Assembly (NCBI RefSeq): GCF_000519305.1
Contig: NZ_KI912610.1
Span: forward strand, 591,949 to 655,948
Length of the DNA: 64,000 nucleotides
DNA from: Mesorhizobium ciceri WSM4083
GTDB lineage: Bacteria > Pseudomonadota > Alphaproteobacteria > Rhizobiales > Rhizobiaceae
Direction: 5' to 3'
Position numbers and translations under genes: made by a program. Below the pieces are notes generated by a model that saw only the letters and a list, made by a program, of their open reading frames with translations, was not told the DNA's origin and did no database searches. Position 1 is the first letter of the stretch. Each line of letters opens with the position of its first letter. Shown here one piece after another: positions 45,875 to 55,270 of this stretch.

Positions 45875-46744
45875 CTACGGCCTCCGAAACCCGGTCGGGC
45901 CGCCATAGAGATAACCGATGCGATCAACCGCGTCCTTCAGCCCTTCGCGCGACACCAGCATGGTGTGGCCGTTGGCGTGGATCATCGTGTCGGCATCGGT
46001 CATGACGGCAACATGGCCCTTCCAGAACACCAGATCGCCGCGTCGCAACCCTGAGAAACCAGGTCCCGGTTCCAGCGGCTCGCCAAGTGTCGCCGCCTGC
46101 ATATCGGAATCGCGCAGCACGTCGCTGCCGGCCATGCGCATCGCCAGTTGCACCAGCCCCGAACAGTCGATACCGAAACCGGAAGTACCGCCCCAGAGAT
46201 AAGGTGTTCCTAGAAACGCCTCGGCAACCGCGACATAGTCGGAGGCAGCTTCGCTGAGCGGCCGCAGGTGACCTGCGATCAGCGCCTCGCCGGAAGGCAG
46301 GACCGCATAGTGCGTACCGCGCGTCTCGGCGGCCTCCGTCACTGTCACCGTCGATCCCATCGACAATTGTCCGGCGATCGGAAAGCGCAGATCCGGCCCG
46401 GGGTAGAGGAAGGTGCGCGGCACGCAGACGATGTGCGTCGGCGCATGGTCCCGTTTGCCCAGCATCGTGTCGGCGACGTAGCCGACATAGCCGTCGCGTT
46501 CGGCCTGGACCCAGGCCCAGCCCTCAGCGACATCGAAGACCAGGACATCGTCGCCGAACAGCGCTTGCGTGTTGACGCCGGCGTCCGGTCGGGGCGCCTT
46601 GCGCATATCGGCCACTGACGCGATGACCCGCGCCGGCCGGCCGGCGACGAAGCGGTCGGCGGCGACCTCGCCCTTCAGCCTTGCATCGGCGAGATCGGAG
46701 CGAAAAGCGTGAAGGCGGGCATCCCTGGCGGTCAAATCGAGCAC
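45875..46744 (-). CDS. NlpC/P60 family peptidase with SH3-like N-terminal domain
   Basis: A 289-residue cell-wall peptidase. The catalytic cysteine is in GIDCSGLVQ (about residue 193), with histidines in KGHVAVMTD and HANGHTM. Two SH3-type segments precede it (about residues 35-165). There is no signal peptide, which suggests action on muropeptides in the cytoplasm, as in dipeptidyl-peptidase VI-like recycling enzymes that cleave gamma-D-Glu links. GTG at 46744 is the apparent start, without a good ribosome site. The upstream MarR gene ends 21 bp away and pepA follows further upstream, so they probably form one operon. Confidence 0.88.
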   Translation of the reverse strand: MLDLTARDARLHAFRSDLADARLKGEVAADRFVAGRPARVIASVADMRKAPRPDAGVNTQALFGDDVLVFDVAEGWAWVQAERDGYVGYVADTMLGKRDHAPTHIVCVPRTFLYPGPDLRFPIAGQLSMGSTVTVTEAAETRGTHYAVLPSGEALIAGHLRPLSEAASDYVAVAEAFLGTPYLWGGTSGFGIDCSGLVQLAMRMAGSDVLRDSDMQAATLGEPLEPGPGFSGLRRGDLVFWKGHVAVMTDADTMIHANGHTMLVSREGLKDAVDRIGYLYGGPTGFRRP

Positions 46745-46765
46745 TCTGTTGAGAAGGTAATGCGC

Positions 46766-47116
46766 TCACATCGGCAGTTCGAGCGCCTTGGCGATGATAC
46801 CATCGCCGAAGCGCTCGACAAAGAGCGCGCCTTCGACCGTGCGCCTGATCAGAACATTGCGCTTGTCGAGTTCGTCGCGATGGCGCGAGACGAGTTTCAA
46901 AGCGCCCATCGTGTCGAGGGCGCGGGTGATCACCGGCTTGGTGACATTGAGGCGCGCGGCGAGCCCGCGCACGGTGTGCGGCGGCGGGTCGAGATAGATG
47001 GTGAACAGGATCGCCGTCTGGCGCATGGTCAGATCGGGCGCGTCGTCGCGCACCTGCGACAGCATCACCTGCTGCCACAGTCGCAAGGCCTGGCTGGGGC
47101 GCATCGCAATCGACAT
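46766..47116 (-). CDS. MarR-like winged-helix regulator
   Basis: The 116-residue protein has a winged helix: LTMRQTAILFTIYLDPPPHTVRGLAARLNVTKPVITRALDTMGALKLVSRHRDELDKRNVLI. The wing DKRNV-type motif is standard for MarR. It is shorter than most MarR proteins (about 140) because the terminal dimerisation helices are reduced. It sits between an aminopeptidase and an NlpC/P60 peptidase gene in the same direction, so it may regulate the set. The ligand is unknown. Confidence 0.85.
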   Translation of the reverse strand: MSIAMRPSQALRLWQQVMLSQVRDDAPDLTMRQTAILFTIYLDPPPHTVRGLAARLNVTKPVITRALDTMGALKLVSRHRDELDKRNVLIRRTVEGALFVERFGDGIIAKALELPM

Positions 47117-47188
47117 CGCGCCAGCATGACGGCAAATTGTTTCGGTTCCGTTTCAGTCAACGCGATTGCCGTCTCTCGTCTGCGACTG

Positions 47189-48553
47189 TCAACCGTAGCG
47201 TTTCGCGATGATCCGCTCCAGCGCGCGGATGCCTTGTGCCTCGCCGCCGGCGGGGCCATGCGGACGGTCAGCCGGGTTCCAGGCGAAGATGTCGAAATGC
47301 GCCCAGGCCGCGGTTTTTTCGACGAAGCGCTTGAGGAACAGCGCCGCCGTGATCGAGCCGGCGAAACCATCCGGCGTGACATTGTTGATGTCGGCGATCT
47401 TCGACGACAGTTTTGCATCGTAGGGCTGCCACAGCGGCATGCGCCACAGCGGGTCCTCGGCCGCGACGGAAGCCGCCGCAAGGTCGGATGCCAGCGTTTC
47501 GTCGCCGGTGTAGAACGGCGGCAAATCGGGGCCGAGCGCGACACGGGCAGCCCCGGTCAGCGTCGCCATGTCGACCAGAAGCTGCGGCTCCTCCTCGTCG
47601 GCCAGTGCCAGCGCGTCGGCCAGCACCAGCCGTCCCTCGGCATCCGTGTTGCCGATCTCGACAGTGATGCCCTTGCGGCTCGCCAGCACGTCGCCAGGCC
47701 GGAAGGCGTTGCCGGCAATCGAATTCTCGACTGCGGGAATGAGCACGCGCAGTCGTACATTCAGCCCGGCAGCCATGATCATCGAGGCGAGGCCAAGCAC
47801 ATTGGCGGCACCGCCCATGTCCTTCTTCATCAGCAGCATACCGGACGATGGCTTGATGTCGAGACCGCCCGTGTCGAAGCAGACGCCCTTGCCGACCAGC
47901 GTCACCTTCGGCGCGTCTTGCTGCCCCCACTGCATATCGATCAGGCGCGGCGCGCTGGTCGACGCGCGGCCGACCGCATGGATCATCGGGAAATTCCGGT
48001 CGAGGAGATCGTCGCCCTTGACCACCGAGACTTCGGCCTTGTGCCTGGCGGCCAGGGTCCGCACCGCCTGCTCCAAATCTTCCGGACCCATATCGCTGGT
48101 CGGCGTGTTGACCAGATCGCGTGTCAGGAAGACGCCATCGGCAATGCGGCGGACGCGCCCGGCATTGACGCCTGCCGGCAGGCCGAAGCGCAGCGCCCTG
48201 CCTGACTTCTTGCCGTAACGGGTGAAGACATAGCCGCCGAGCACCAGTGCGGTGGCCGCGAGTTCGGGCTCGGCCGGCGGAGAGGCGAAATGCCAGTCGC
48301 CTTCCGGCAAGGCTTTCGACAGTGCGCCGAGGGCGAGCGCGCCTTCGCCATCGCCGACACCGAACAAGGCGCCGCCGAGCGGCCCGTTTTCGCCGGGCAC
48401 GACCAGCGTCCTGCCTGCCTCGCCGGAAAAGCCGTTGGCCCTGGCCCAGGCGACAGCGGCCGGCGCGAGACCGGCCGCGTCCAGACCGTCCCTGGCGACC
48501 AGATGGACCGGTAGCGCGCCCGGCAATGTCTTCCCGACGAGTTCGACAGGCAT
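47189..48553 (-). CDS. leucyl aminopeptidase family protein (M17)
   Basis: A 454-residue M17 metallopeptidase. The first metal/catalytic segment is VGKGVCFDTGGLDIKPSSGMLLMKKDMGGAANVLG, and the second is NTDAEGRLVLADAL; both catalytic K and R are present. It removes N-terminal residues from peptides in the cytoplasm and, with the NlpC/P60 peptidase downstream, may handle cell-wall peptides. The ATG at 48553 with GGAG upstream is preferred over an ATG at 48589. It is divergent from tadD. Confidence 0.92.
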   Translation of the reverse strand: MPVELVGKTLPGALPVHLVARDGLDAAGLAPAAVAWARANGFSGEAGRTLVVPGENGPLGGALFGVGDGEGALALGALSKALPEGDWHFASPPAEPELAATALVLGGYVFTRYGKKSGRALRFGLPAGVNAGRVRRIADGVFLTRDLVNTPTSDMGPEDLEQAVRTLAARHKAEVSVVKGDDLLDRNFPMIHAVGRASTSAPRLIDMQWGQQDAPKVTLVGKGVCFDTGGLDIKPSSGMLLMKKDMGGAANVLGLASMIMAAGLNVRLRVLIPAVENSIAGNAFRPGDVLASRKGITVEIGNTDAEGRLVLADALALADEEEPQLLVDMATLTGAARVALGPDLPPFYTGDETLASDLAAASVAAEDPLWRMPLWQPYDAKLSSKIADINNVTPDGFAGSITAALFLKRFVEKTAAWAHFDIFAWNPADRPHGPAGGEAQGIRALERIIAKRYG

Positions 48554-48581
48554 GCGATGTTCTCCGTGTGAGTCGCCGTTC

Positions 48582-48605
48582 TTAACCATCCGTTAGGGTT
48601 AACAG
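48582..48605. promoter_or_regulatory. CtrA-like box upstream of tadD
   Basis: TTAACCAT followed by CCG and TTAG, i.e. TTAA-N7-TTAG, and then GGTTAAC directly after. TTAACCAT is the classic CtrA half-site. It lies 65-88 bp before the tadD start. A GANTC site (GAGTC) lies at 48570. Confidence 0.5.
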
Positions 48606-48669
48606 AATATTTCTGCGGGAGGGAAGACGGCCACGCAATGGCCGCGCATGAATGGAGGCTTAGGGTGCC

Positions 48670-49491
48670 ATGCCGACCAACCGCAGGATCAATGCCAGAG
48701 GAAAACGGCTCATCACCACGGCTCTTGTGCTGGCGCTGACGGCGGGCGTCGCCGGTTGCGGAACCGACAAGCTGTCCACCGGCTCTATCGCACGCACCAG
48801 CGGCAAACCGCTGGAAAGCATGTCGGCCGGCGAACTGCACAATGCCACCGGCGCACTTGGCCAATCCTACGCGAAGAATCCCAATGACAAGCGGATAGCG
48901 ACGAACTATGCGGCGGCATTGCAGATGGATGGCGACGCCGATCAGTCGCTGGCCGTGATGCGCAAACTCGCCATCGCTTTGCCCAAGGATCGTGACGTTC
49001 TTGCCTCCTATGGCAAGGCGCTGGCCGCCAATGGCCAGTTCGAGGCGGCGCTCGACGCGGTGCGCCGTGCTCAGACACCGGAATATCCCGACTGGAAGCT
49101 GGTTTCGGCCGAAGCGGCCATTCTCGACCAGACGGGTCAGAAGGACGATGCGCGCCGGCTTTACCGCAAGGCACTCGATCTCAAGCCGAACGAGCCTTCC
49201 GTGCTCTCCAATCTTGGCATGTCGTATGTGCTGGAAGGTGACCTGCGCACCGCCGAAACCTATATGCGCTCGGCCGCGCAGCAGCCGAACGCGGACAGCC
49301 GCGTCCGCCAGAACCTGGCACTGGTCGTCGGCCTGCAAGGCCGTTTCGACGAGGCCGAGAAGATCGCCTCACAGGAACTGTCGCCCGAACAGGCGCAGGC
49401 AAATGTCGCCTATCTCAGGCAGATGCTGGCCCAGCAGAATGCCTGGAGCCAGCTCAAGGATCAGGACAAGCCGAAGTCCGCGACCAACTGA
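48670..49491 (+). CDS. tadD: Flp pilus assembly TPR lipoprotein TadD
   Basis: A 273-residue lipoprotein. The lipobox is VAGC (cysteine about residue 30) after a basic N-terminus. The rest is tetratricopeptide repeats, for example ARRLYRKALDLKPNEPSVLSNLGMSYVLEGDLRTAETYMRSAA. TadD acts as an outer-membrane pilotin-like factor in Flp/Tad pilus assembly and helps secretin CpaC. It converges on the tadC-to-cpaB operon, with a 56-bp perfect palindrome between. Confidence 0.92.
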   Translation: MPTNRRINARGKRLITTALVLALTAGVAGCGTDKLSTGSIARTSGKPLESMSAGELHNATGALGQSYAKNPNDKRIATNYAAALQMDGDADQSLAVMRKLAIALPKDRDVLASYGKALAANGQFEAALDAVRRAQTPEYPDWKLVSAEAAILDQTGQKDDARRLYRKALDLKPNEPSVLSNLGMSYVLEGDLRTAETYMRSAAQQPNADSRVRQNLALVVGLQGRFDEAEKIASQELSPEQAQANVAYLRQMLAQQNAWSQLKDQDKPKSATN

Positions 49492-49505
49492 GATCACAAT
49501 CCCAA

Positions 49506-49561
49506 CAACCTCAAACGAAGAAGCCGCGCTGCATGCAGCGCGGCTTCTTCGTTTGAGGTTG
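49506..49561. terminator. 56-bp perfect palindrome, two-way terminator between tadD and tadC
   Basis: Twenty-eight bases on each side are exact reverse complements with no unpaired loop; the centre is CTGCATGCAG and the flanks are CAACCTCAAACGAAGAAG. Each strand shows a GC-rich stem followed by CTTCTTCGTTTG. It starts 14 bp after the tadD stop and ends 22 bp before the tadC stop. Confidence 0.85.
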
Positions 49562-49583
49562 GATGCAGGAATTTACCTTGCCG

Positions 49584-50606
49584 CTACTGGGCGTTTGTTG
49601 CCGGCGCCGCATGATCGCCGAAGATACCGCGCTGGCTGACCTGAATGCCGGCGGGACCCAGGATGATGGCGAAAAGCACCGGCAGGAAAAACAGGATCAT
49701 CGGCACTGTGAGCTTTGGCGGCAGGGCGGCCGCCTTCTTCTCGGCCGCATTCATGCGCATGTCGCGGCTTTCGGCGGCAAGCACGCGTAGTGCATGCGCC
49801 ACCGGCGTGCCGTAACGCTCGGCCTGGACGAGCGCCTGCGACACCGACTTGACCGAATCCAGGCCGGTGCGGCTTGCCAGGTTCTCGTAGGCCTGCTTGC
49901 GCTCCGGCAGATAGGAAAGCTCGGCGTTGGTGAGGATGAACTCTTCCGCCAGCGCCACCGATTGCGCGCCGATCTCGTCGGCGACCTTGCGCAGTGCTGC
50001 TTCCACCGACATGCCCGATTCGACGCAGATCAGCATCAGATCGAGCCCATCCGGCCATGCCATCTGGATCGACTGCTTGCGCTTGGTGGCGCGGTTGTTG
50101 ACGTAGACGACTGGCGCGTAGAAGCCGCCGTAAGCAACGAGGATGCAGACGAACAGCCTGATGACCAATGGCTTGTCGGGCAGTCCTCCGAGCACGAAGA
50201 TGTAGATTGCGGCCAGCGCGAAACCGACAAAGGGAAGCACGAGGCGGAAGAAAAGAAACCGCGTCAGCGGGTTCTGTCCACGAAAGCCGGCCACCTTGAG
50301 TTTCTGCAAGGTGCCTTCATCGGCGAGCGCGCGTCTCAGATCCAGCCGGTCGACAATGTTGCGCATGCCGACCGACTGTTCCTCGCGCAAGCCCTTGCGA
50401 CGGCGGTCGGCCTCGACCGCAAGCCGGGCGCGCTGTTGCGCACGCAGTTCGTCGCGTTCCAGCGCAACGGATTTCATGCGTGACTTCAGCTGGTTTCCGC
50501 CAAACGCCGGCAGCAAGGTGAAGACGGTCGCAAACACCGCTATCGCGACCAGCATCGCGATCAGGAAGCTCGGATCCGTCAGGGTCTTGATGACTTGCTC
50601 GGTCAT
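49584..50606 (-). CDS. tadC: Flp pilus inner-membrane platform protein TadC
   Basis: A 340-residue GspF-domain protein. N-terminal membrane helices (about residues 15-35 and 115-165) are followed by the GspF core (WPDGLDLMLICVESGMSVEAALRKVADEIG) and a C-terminal helix (LPPKLTVPMILFFLPVLFAIILG). TadC and TadB together make the membrane platform that the ATPase CpaF drives. It is the last gene of the cpaB-C-D-E-F-tadB-tadC operon, nine bases after tadB. Confidence 0.94.
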   Translation of the reverse strand: MTEQVIKTLTDPSFLIAMLVAIAVFATVFTLLPAFGGNQLKSRMKSVALERDELRAQQRARLAVEADRRRKGLREEQSVGMRNIVDRLDLRRALADEGTLQKLKVAGFRGQNPLTRFLFFRLVLPFVGFALAAIYIFVLGGLPDKPLVIRLFVCILVAYGGFYAPVVYVNNRATKRKQSIQMAWPDGLDLMLICVESGMSVEAALRKVADEIGAQSVALAEEFILTNAELSYLPERKQAYENLASRTGLDSVKSVSQALVQAERYGTPVAHALRVLAAESRDMRMNAAEKKAAALPPKLTVPMILFFLPVLFAIILGPAGIQVSQRGIFGDHAAPATNAQ

Positions 50607-50615
50607 GCCAGCATC

Positions 50616-51629
50616 CTAGACTTCGAAGTTCATCATCTTGCGCATCACCAGGATGCCGATCGACATCCAGACCGCAGAGCAACCAAGGATCAGGTTCCCG
50701 ACGCTGGTGTTGAAGAGCGGCATCAGGTAGGCCGGGCTCGACAGGTAGACGAGAAAGGCGACGATGAAGGGCAGCGCACCGATGATCGCGGCGGACGCCT
50801 TCGCTTCCATCGACAGCGCCGCGACCTTGGCTTTCATCTTCTTGCGATCGCGAAGCACGCGCGAAAGATTGCCCAGCGCCTCGGAGAGATTGCCGCCGGC
50901 CTGCGATTGAATCTGGATAACGATGCCGAAGAAGCTTGCCTCGGTGCAAGGCATGGTTTCGGGCATACGCAAGGTCGCATCGGGGATAGAGAGGCCCATC
51001 TGCTGTGAATCGACGATGCGGCGAAACTCGGCCTTCACGGGTTCAGGCGATTCGTTGGCGATCAGGCGCACGGCGTCGTTCAGCGGCAGGCCGGATTTGA
51101 CCGCGCGCACGATGATGTCGAGCGCGTTTGGAAATTCGTTGAGGAATGCCTTGACCCGGCGGGCGCGGCGAAACGTGACGAACCAGCGCGGCAGGCCCAG
51201 CCCCCCGGCCAGCAGCACGCCCGGCAAGGCGATCAGCGGGGCTCCGGCCACAAAGGCGACAATCGTCAAAACGACGCCGCATATTGCGGAATATATATAG
51301 AAACGCTCGATGGTGGTCTTGAGGCCGGCCTGACGAAGCTGGGCTTTCAGCGGCGGTTTCTTAACGCGGCTGTCCTTGGTTTTCTGCTTGGCGTCGAGTT
51401 CGTTGAGAGAATCCTGAACCGATTTGCGCCGCTTGGTGGCTTCCGCCACGCGGTCGCGCGAGGCTTTGACGACGGAGCGATCCGTCTCGGCAGTCCTGAT
51501 CGTTTCGAGCCGCTTGCCGACCTGTTTCTCGTTGCTGATCCGGGTGAACAGAAATGCATAAGCTACGGCGCCGGCGCTGAAGCCGGCGAGCACGACAAAC
51601 GCCAGTACTGTGCCGTCAATTCCAAACAT
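50616..51629 (-). CDS. tadB: Flp pilus inner-membrane platform protein TadB
   Basis: A 337-residue GspF-type platform protein. One N-terminal helix, a basic cytoplasmic loop, two helices near residues 115-155, the GspF core (LNEFPNALDIIVRAVKSGLPLNDAVRLIANESPEPVKAEF) and two C-terminal helices are visible. It pairs with TadC. It starts 29 bp after cpaF and ends nine bases before tadC. Confidence 0.94.
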   Translation of the reverse strand: MFGIDGTVLAFVVLAGFSAGAVAYAFLFTRISNEKQVGKRLETIRTAETDRSVVKASRDRVAEATKRRKSVQDSLNELDAKQKTKDSRVKKPPLKAQLRQAGLKTTIERFYIYSAICGVVLTIVAFVAGAPLIALPGVLLAGGLGLPRWFVTFRRARRVKAFLNEFPNALDIIVRAVKSGLPLNDAVRLIANESPEPVKAEFRRIVDSQQMGLSIPDATLRMPETMPCTEASFFGIVIQIQSQAGGNLSEALGNLSRVLRDRKKMKAKVAALSMEAKASAAIIGALPFIVAFLVYLSSPAYLMPLFNTSVGNLILGCSAVWMSIGILVMRKMMNFEV

Positions 51630-51658
51630 TGGCCCGAACCCTTACACCCCAGCATACG

Positions 51659-53161
51659 TCAGTCAGCGCGTTTCTCCATCGCCTCGAGCGCAATGGCGAG
51701 ACGCTGCTCTTCGCCGTAATAGCGTGCACGCTCCCAGAAATGCGGACGGCCGATGCCGGTCGATACGTGCTCACCCAACAGCCTGCCGTTGGCGTCCTCG
51801 CCCTTGATGTTGTAGAGGACGATATCCTGCGTGATGATGACGTCGCCTTCCATCCCGATCACTTCGGTGATGTGGGTGATGCGGCGCGATCCGTCGCGCA
51901 GGCGCGCCGCCTGGATGATCACGTCGATGGAGCCGACGACGATTTCGCGCACTGTCTTCTGCGGCAGCGAATAACCACCCATGGCAATCATGGATTCGAT
52001 ACGATTCAGGCATTCGCGCGGGCTGTTGGAGTGGATCGTGCCCATCGAGCCGTCATGGCCGGTGTTCATCGCCTGCAGAAGATCGAACACCTCGGGTCCG
52101 CGCACTTCGCCGACGATGATGCGCTCGGGCCGCATGCGCAGGCAGTTCTTGACCAGGTCGCGCATCGTCACCTCACCCTCGCCCTCCAGATTGGGCGGGC
52201 GGGTTTCGAGGCGCACCACATGCGGCTGCTGCAATTGCAGCTCGGCCGAGTCTTCGCAGGTGATGACGCGCTCTTCGCGGTCGATATAGTTGGTCAGGCA
52301 ATTGAGCAGCGTGGTCTTGCCCGAACCGGTACCACCCGAGATCACGATGTTGCAGCGAACACGGCTGATGATCTTGAGAACTTCGGCGCCCTGCGGCGAG
52401 ATGGCGCCGAACTTGACCAGTTGATCGAGCGTCAGCTTGTCCTTCTTGAATTTGCGGATGGTGAGCGTGGCGCCATCGATGGAGAGTGGCGGCGCGATGA
52501 CGTTGACGCGGGAGCCGTCGGGAAGGCGCGCATCGCAGATCGGGCTGGATTCGTCGACGCGGCGGCCAACCTGGCTGACGATGCGCTGGCAGATGTTGAG
52601 GAGCTGCTGGTTGTCACGAAAGCGGATGCCGGTCTGTTCGACCTTGCCGTTGACTTCGATGTAGACGTTCCTGGAGCCGTTGACCATGATGTCGGCGATG
52701 TCGTCTCGGGCGAGCAGCGGCTCGAGCGGCCCATAGCCGAGCACGTCGTTGCAAATGTCCTCGAGCAGTTCTTCCTGCTCGGCGATCGTCATTGCGAAGT
52801 TCTTGATCGCGATGATGTCGTTGACGATGTCGCGGATTTCCTCGCGCGCGCTTTCAGGGTCAAGCTTGGAAAGCTGCGACAGATCGATGGTGTCGATGAG
52901 CGCGGAGAAAACCTGGCTCTTGGTATCGTAATAAGTTTCGCTCTTTTCGCGCTGTGCCCGCTTCGGCTCAGGCGCCAATGGCGGCGCCTCGACCGCACGG
53001 CGCGCCGGCGGCGCGACAGGCGCGCCTGGCGCCGCCGCGGGCCGGGTCAGAACCGCCGTGTCCATGGAACCCGCAGCTGGCGGCGCAACAGGCGCCGGTG
53101 CTGGCTGGCGAAATTCCGGCGTGAACCGGTTGCCGTCGTCGCTGCCTCTTTTACCAAACAT
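51659..53161 (-). CDS. cpaF: Flp pilus assembly ATPase CpaF/TadA
   Basis: The 500-residue VirB11/GspE-type ATPase has Walker [14 protein letters not shown] (about residues 277-289) and the downstream Asp and His boxes ([40 protein letters not shown]). The first 85 residues are proline/alanine-rich and poorly conserved, typical of rhizobial CpaF. It powers assembly of Flp pili at the inner membrane. It lies 29 bp after cpaE. Confidence 0.95.
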   Translation of the reverse strand: MFGKRGSDDGNRFTPEFRQPAPAPVAPPAAGSMDTAVLTRPAAAPGAPVAPPARRAVEAPPLAPEPKRAQREKSETYYDTKSQVFSALIDTIDLSQLSKLDPESAREEIRDIVNDIIAIKNFAMTIAEQEELLEDICNDVLGYGPLEPLLARDDIADIMVNGSRNVYIEVNGKVEQTGIRFRDNQQLLNICQRIVSQVGRRVDESSPICDARLPDGSRVNVIAPPLSIDGATLTIRKFKKDKLTLDQLVKFGAISPQGAEVLKIISRVRCNIVISGGTGSGKTTLLNCLTNYIDREERVITCEDSAELQLQQPHVVRLETRPPNLEGEGEVTMRDLVKNCLRMRPERIIVGEVRGPEVFDLLQAMNTGHDGSMGTIHSNSPRECLNRIESMIAMGGYSLPQKTVREIVVGSIDVIIQAARLRDGSRRITHITEVIGMEGDVIITQDIVLYNIKGEDANGRLLGEHVSTGIGRPHFWERARYYGEEQRLAIALEAMEKRAD

Positions 53162-53190
53162 GATCGACTACCGATTCCACTGCTGAAGCG

Positions 53191-54480
53191 TCACTTCTTG
53201 TTGCGCGAGAGCTTGCCGAGCAGGCTGCCGAGCCCGGCCTTCTTCTTGGCCTTGATTTCGCTGCGCCCGGTCAGCACATGCGCCATCTCGTTGATCATCG
53301 CGACGACCGGGTTCTTGGCATCCATTTCGCCAAGCATGCGTCCGTTGTTGGCGGCATTGCCGAACAGCAACGGATCAAAAGCAATGACCGACATCGGCGA
53401 CAGGCCGAGCGGCTCGGCGAAATCGGACGGCGAAATCTCCGGGCGCTTCGGGACGCCGGCCTGGTTGATGATCAGCTTGGGCGGCGGATCATTGGGACGA
53501 AGCCGCTTGAGCATATCGACCAGGTTCTTGGTGTTGCGCAGATTGGCAAGTTCCGGTGTCGCGGTGATGACGATCTCGTCGGCCTTGACCAGGGTGTTCT
53601 TGGTCCAGCCCGTCCAGGCATGGGGGACGTCGAGCACCAGAAGCGGTACGCTGCGCTGGGCGGTGTCGATGAGCTGAACGAAGGCCTCGGGATCGAAATC
53701 ATAGACCCGTTCGAGCGTCGAAGGTGCTGCCAGCAGCGACAGATGCTCGGCGCACTGGGTCAGCAGCCGGTCGAGATAGACCTCATCGATGCGTTCCGGT
53801 GAAAACACCGCCTCGGCGATGCCTTGCGCCGGATCCTGGTCGAAATTGATGTTGGCGGTGCCGAAAGCCAGATCGAGATCGGCGACGACCACTTCGGATT
53901 TGAACAGGGAGGACATCGCCCAAGCCACATTGTGGGCGATCGTCGAGGAGCCGACACCGCCCTTGGCGCCGACGAAGGCGATCGAGCGGCCGAGCGGCTC
54001 GGCTTCCGGATCGATGAAAATCGACGACACCACGCTGACGATGTCGGCCATCGAGACCGGAGCGATCACATATTCGGAAATGCCGCTGCGGATGAGTTCC
54101 CGGTAGAGGCCGACATCATTGTAGTGGCCGATCACCACCACCTTCGACGTCGGATCGCAATATTCCGAAAGCTGGGCGAGTTGTTCCAGCAATTGCTTGG
54201 GCTCGCTGCGCGATTCCAGCAGGATCAGATTGGGCGTCGGCGCCGATTGGTAGAATTCGATGGCAGTGGGGACGCCGCCCATATGGACCTTGAGATGCGC
54301 CTTCGTCATGCGGCGGTCCTCGCCGGCGCGCTCGACCGGGTTGGCAACACCGTCGGTCTCGCAGAATGCCTGGATCGAAATCCGCGGGATCGGCCGCAAC
54401 GCCTGCATCGCGGCGATGTCCTGCTGCGAGGTATCGCTGCCGTCCACCGGGGCGTCGTAGGCAAGGTTGCTCATCGTCAT
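53191..54480 (-). CDS. cpaE: Flp pilus polar-localisation ATPase CpaE/TadZ
   Basis: A 429-residue protein. The N-terminal half is an atypical receiver-like domain (PTPNLILLESRSEPKQLLEQLAQLSEYCDPTSKVVVIGHYND). The C-terminal half is a ParA/MinD-type ATPase with deviant Walker A GAKGGVGSSTIAHN (about 167-180). CpaE/TadZ places the pilus machine at a pole. The first ATG at 54480 is used; the third codon is also ATG. Confidence 0.93.
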   Translation of the reverse strand: MTMSNLAYDAPVDGSDTSQQDIAAMQALRPIPRISIQAFCETDGVANPVERAGEDRRMTKAHLKVHMGGVPTAIEFYQSAPTPNLILLESRSEPKQLLEQLAQLSEYCDPTSKVVVIGHYNDVGLYRELIRSGISEYVIAPVSMADIVSVVSSIFIDPEAEPLGRSIAFVGAKGGVGSSTIAHNVAWAMSSLFKSEVVVADLDLAFGTANINFDQDPAQGIAEAVFSPERIDEVYLDRLLTQCAEHLSLLAAPSTLERVYDFDPEAFVQLIDTAQRSVPLLVLDVPHAWTGWTKNTLVKADEIVITATPELANLRNTKNLVDMLKRLRPNDPPPKLIINQAGVPKRPEISPSDFAEPLGLSPMSVIAFDPLLFGNAANNGRMLGEMDAKNPVVAMINEMAHVLTGRSEIKAKKKAGLGSLLGKLSRNKK

Positions 54481-54518
54481 GGTCTTTCCCGTGGCCTGTT
54501 CTATCCGAGACTGGCGGC

Positions 54519-55256
54519 TCAGTACGTCACTTCCGAATTGCCGAGGAACTCGTCCGAGATGCCTCTTGCACGGTAGACATCGATCACCGCGCCGCGGTTT
54601 TCAGCATCAATGGTGGAAAGTTTGCGCGGGCCGAGGAGATCGGCGGGGTTGGCCATCTGGGCGGCAAGATTGTTCTGATAAGAGCAGCCGAAATCGGCAT
54701 AGTGCTTGTTTTCCGACGTGTCGACGAGGTCGGCTGGCCAGCGTCCGCATTTGTCGGTCTGCGCCCTCACCGCAACATAAGCGACGCGGACCGGCGAGGA
54801 TATCTCGCTGGAGGCAGCCTGATACGAGGTGACGACAAGCCGGTTGCGCTTGACGCCGCTGGCAATCGCGAGCCGGGCGAAATCACGGGCCGCCGCGCTC
54901 GCGGCGACCTCGTTGGCCGATCCGCTAGGGACCTGGATCGTCAGCGTCGGGGCGGCACTTCTGTCATAGCCATCCAGGAAGCCAAGAAGCGTGTCGCGCT
55001 GAGAGCCCGTCATGCCGCGGTCGCCGGCACCAACCGGCAGATCGATCTTTTGATTCTTCTCGGCGATCACGATCGGATGGTTGGTGCGGTAATCGTCCGG
55101 AATGGCGCCGACCGTGATGCTATCGCGCTGGGCGCAGCCCGCCAGCAGCGCAGCCACCGCAACCGCCAGGACCGGAACGGCTCGCCGGCTGACCCGCGAG
55201 CGGCCAAAGCGCATCGCTGCCGCGATGGTGCTTGCCTTCAATGCTGACTGAGACAT
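54519..55256 (-). CDS. cpaD: Flp pilus lipoprotein CpaD
   Basis: A 245-residue outer-membrane lipoprotein of the CpaD family. The lipobox is LLAGC (cysteine near residue 41), after an unusually long N-terminus that begins MSQSALKASTIAAAMRFGRSR. DYRTNHPIVIAE and GRWPADLVDTSENKHYADFGCSYQNNLAAQMANPADLLGPR are family landmarks. It helps the secretin CpaC reach or hold the outer membrane. The ATG at 55256 is chosen over a GTG at 55274 that would overlap the cpaC stop. Confidence 0.92.
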   Translation of the reverse strand: MSQSALKASTIAAAMRFGRSRVSRRAVPVLAVAVAALLAGCAQRDSITVGAIPDDYRTNHPIVIAEKNQKIDLPVGAGDRGMTGSQRDTLLGFLDGYDRSAAPTLTIQVPSGSANEVAASAAARDFARLAIASGVKRNRLVVTSYQAASSEISSPVRVAYVAVRAQTDKCGRWPADLVDTSENKHYADFGCSYQNNLAAQMANPADLLGPRKLSTIDAENRGAVIDVYRARGISDEFLGNSEVTY

Positions 55257-55270
55257 GTCCGCTTCCCCGC

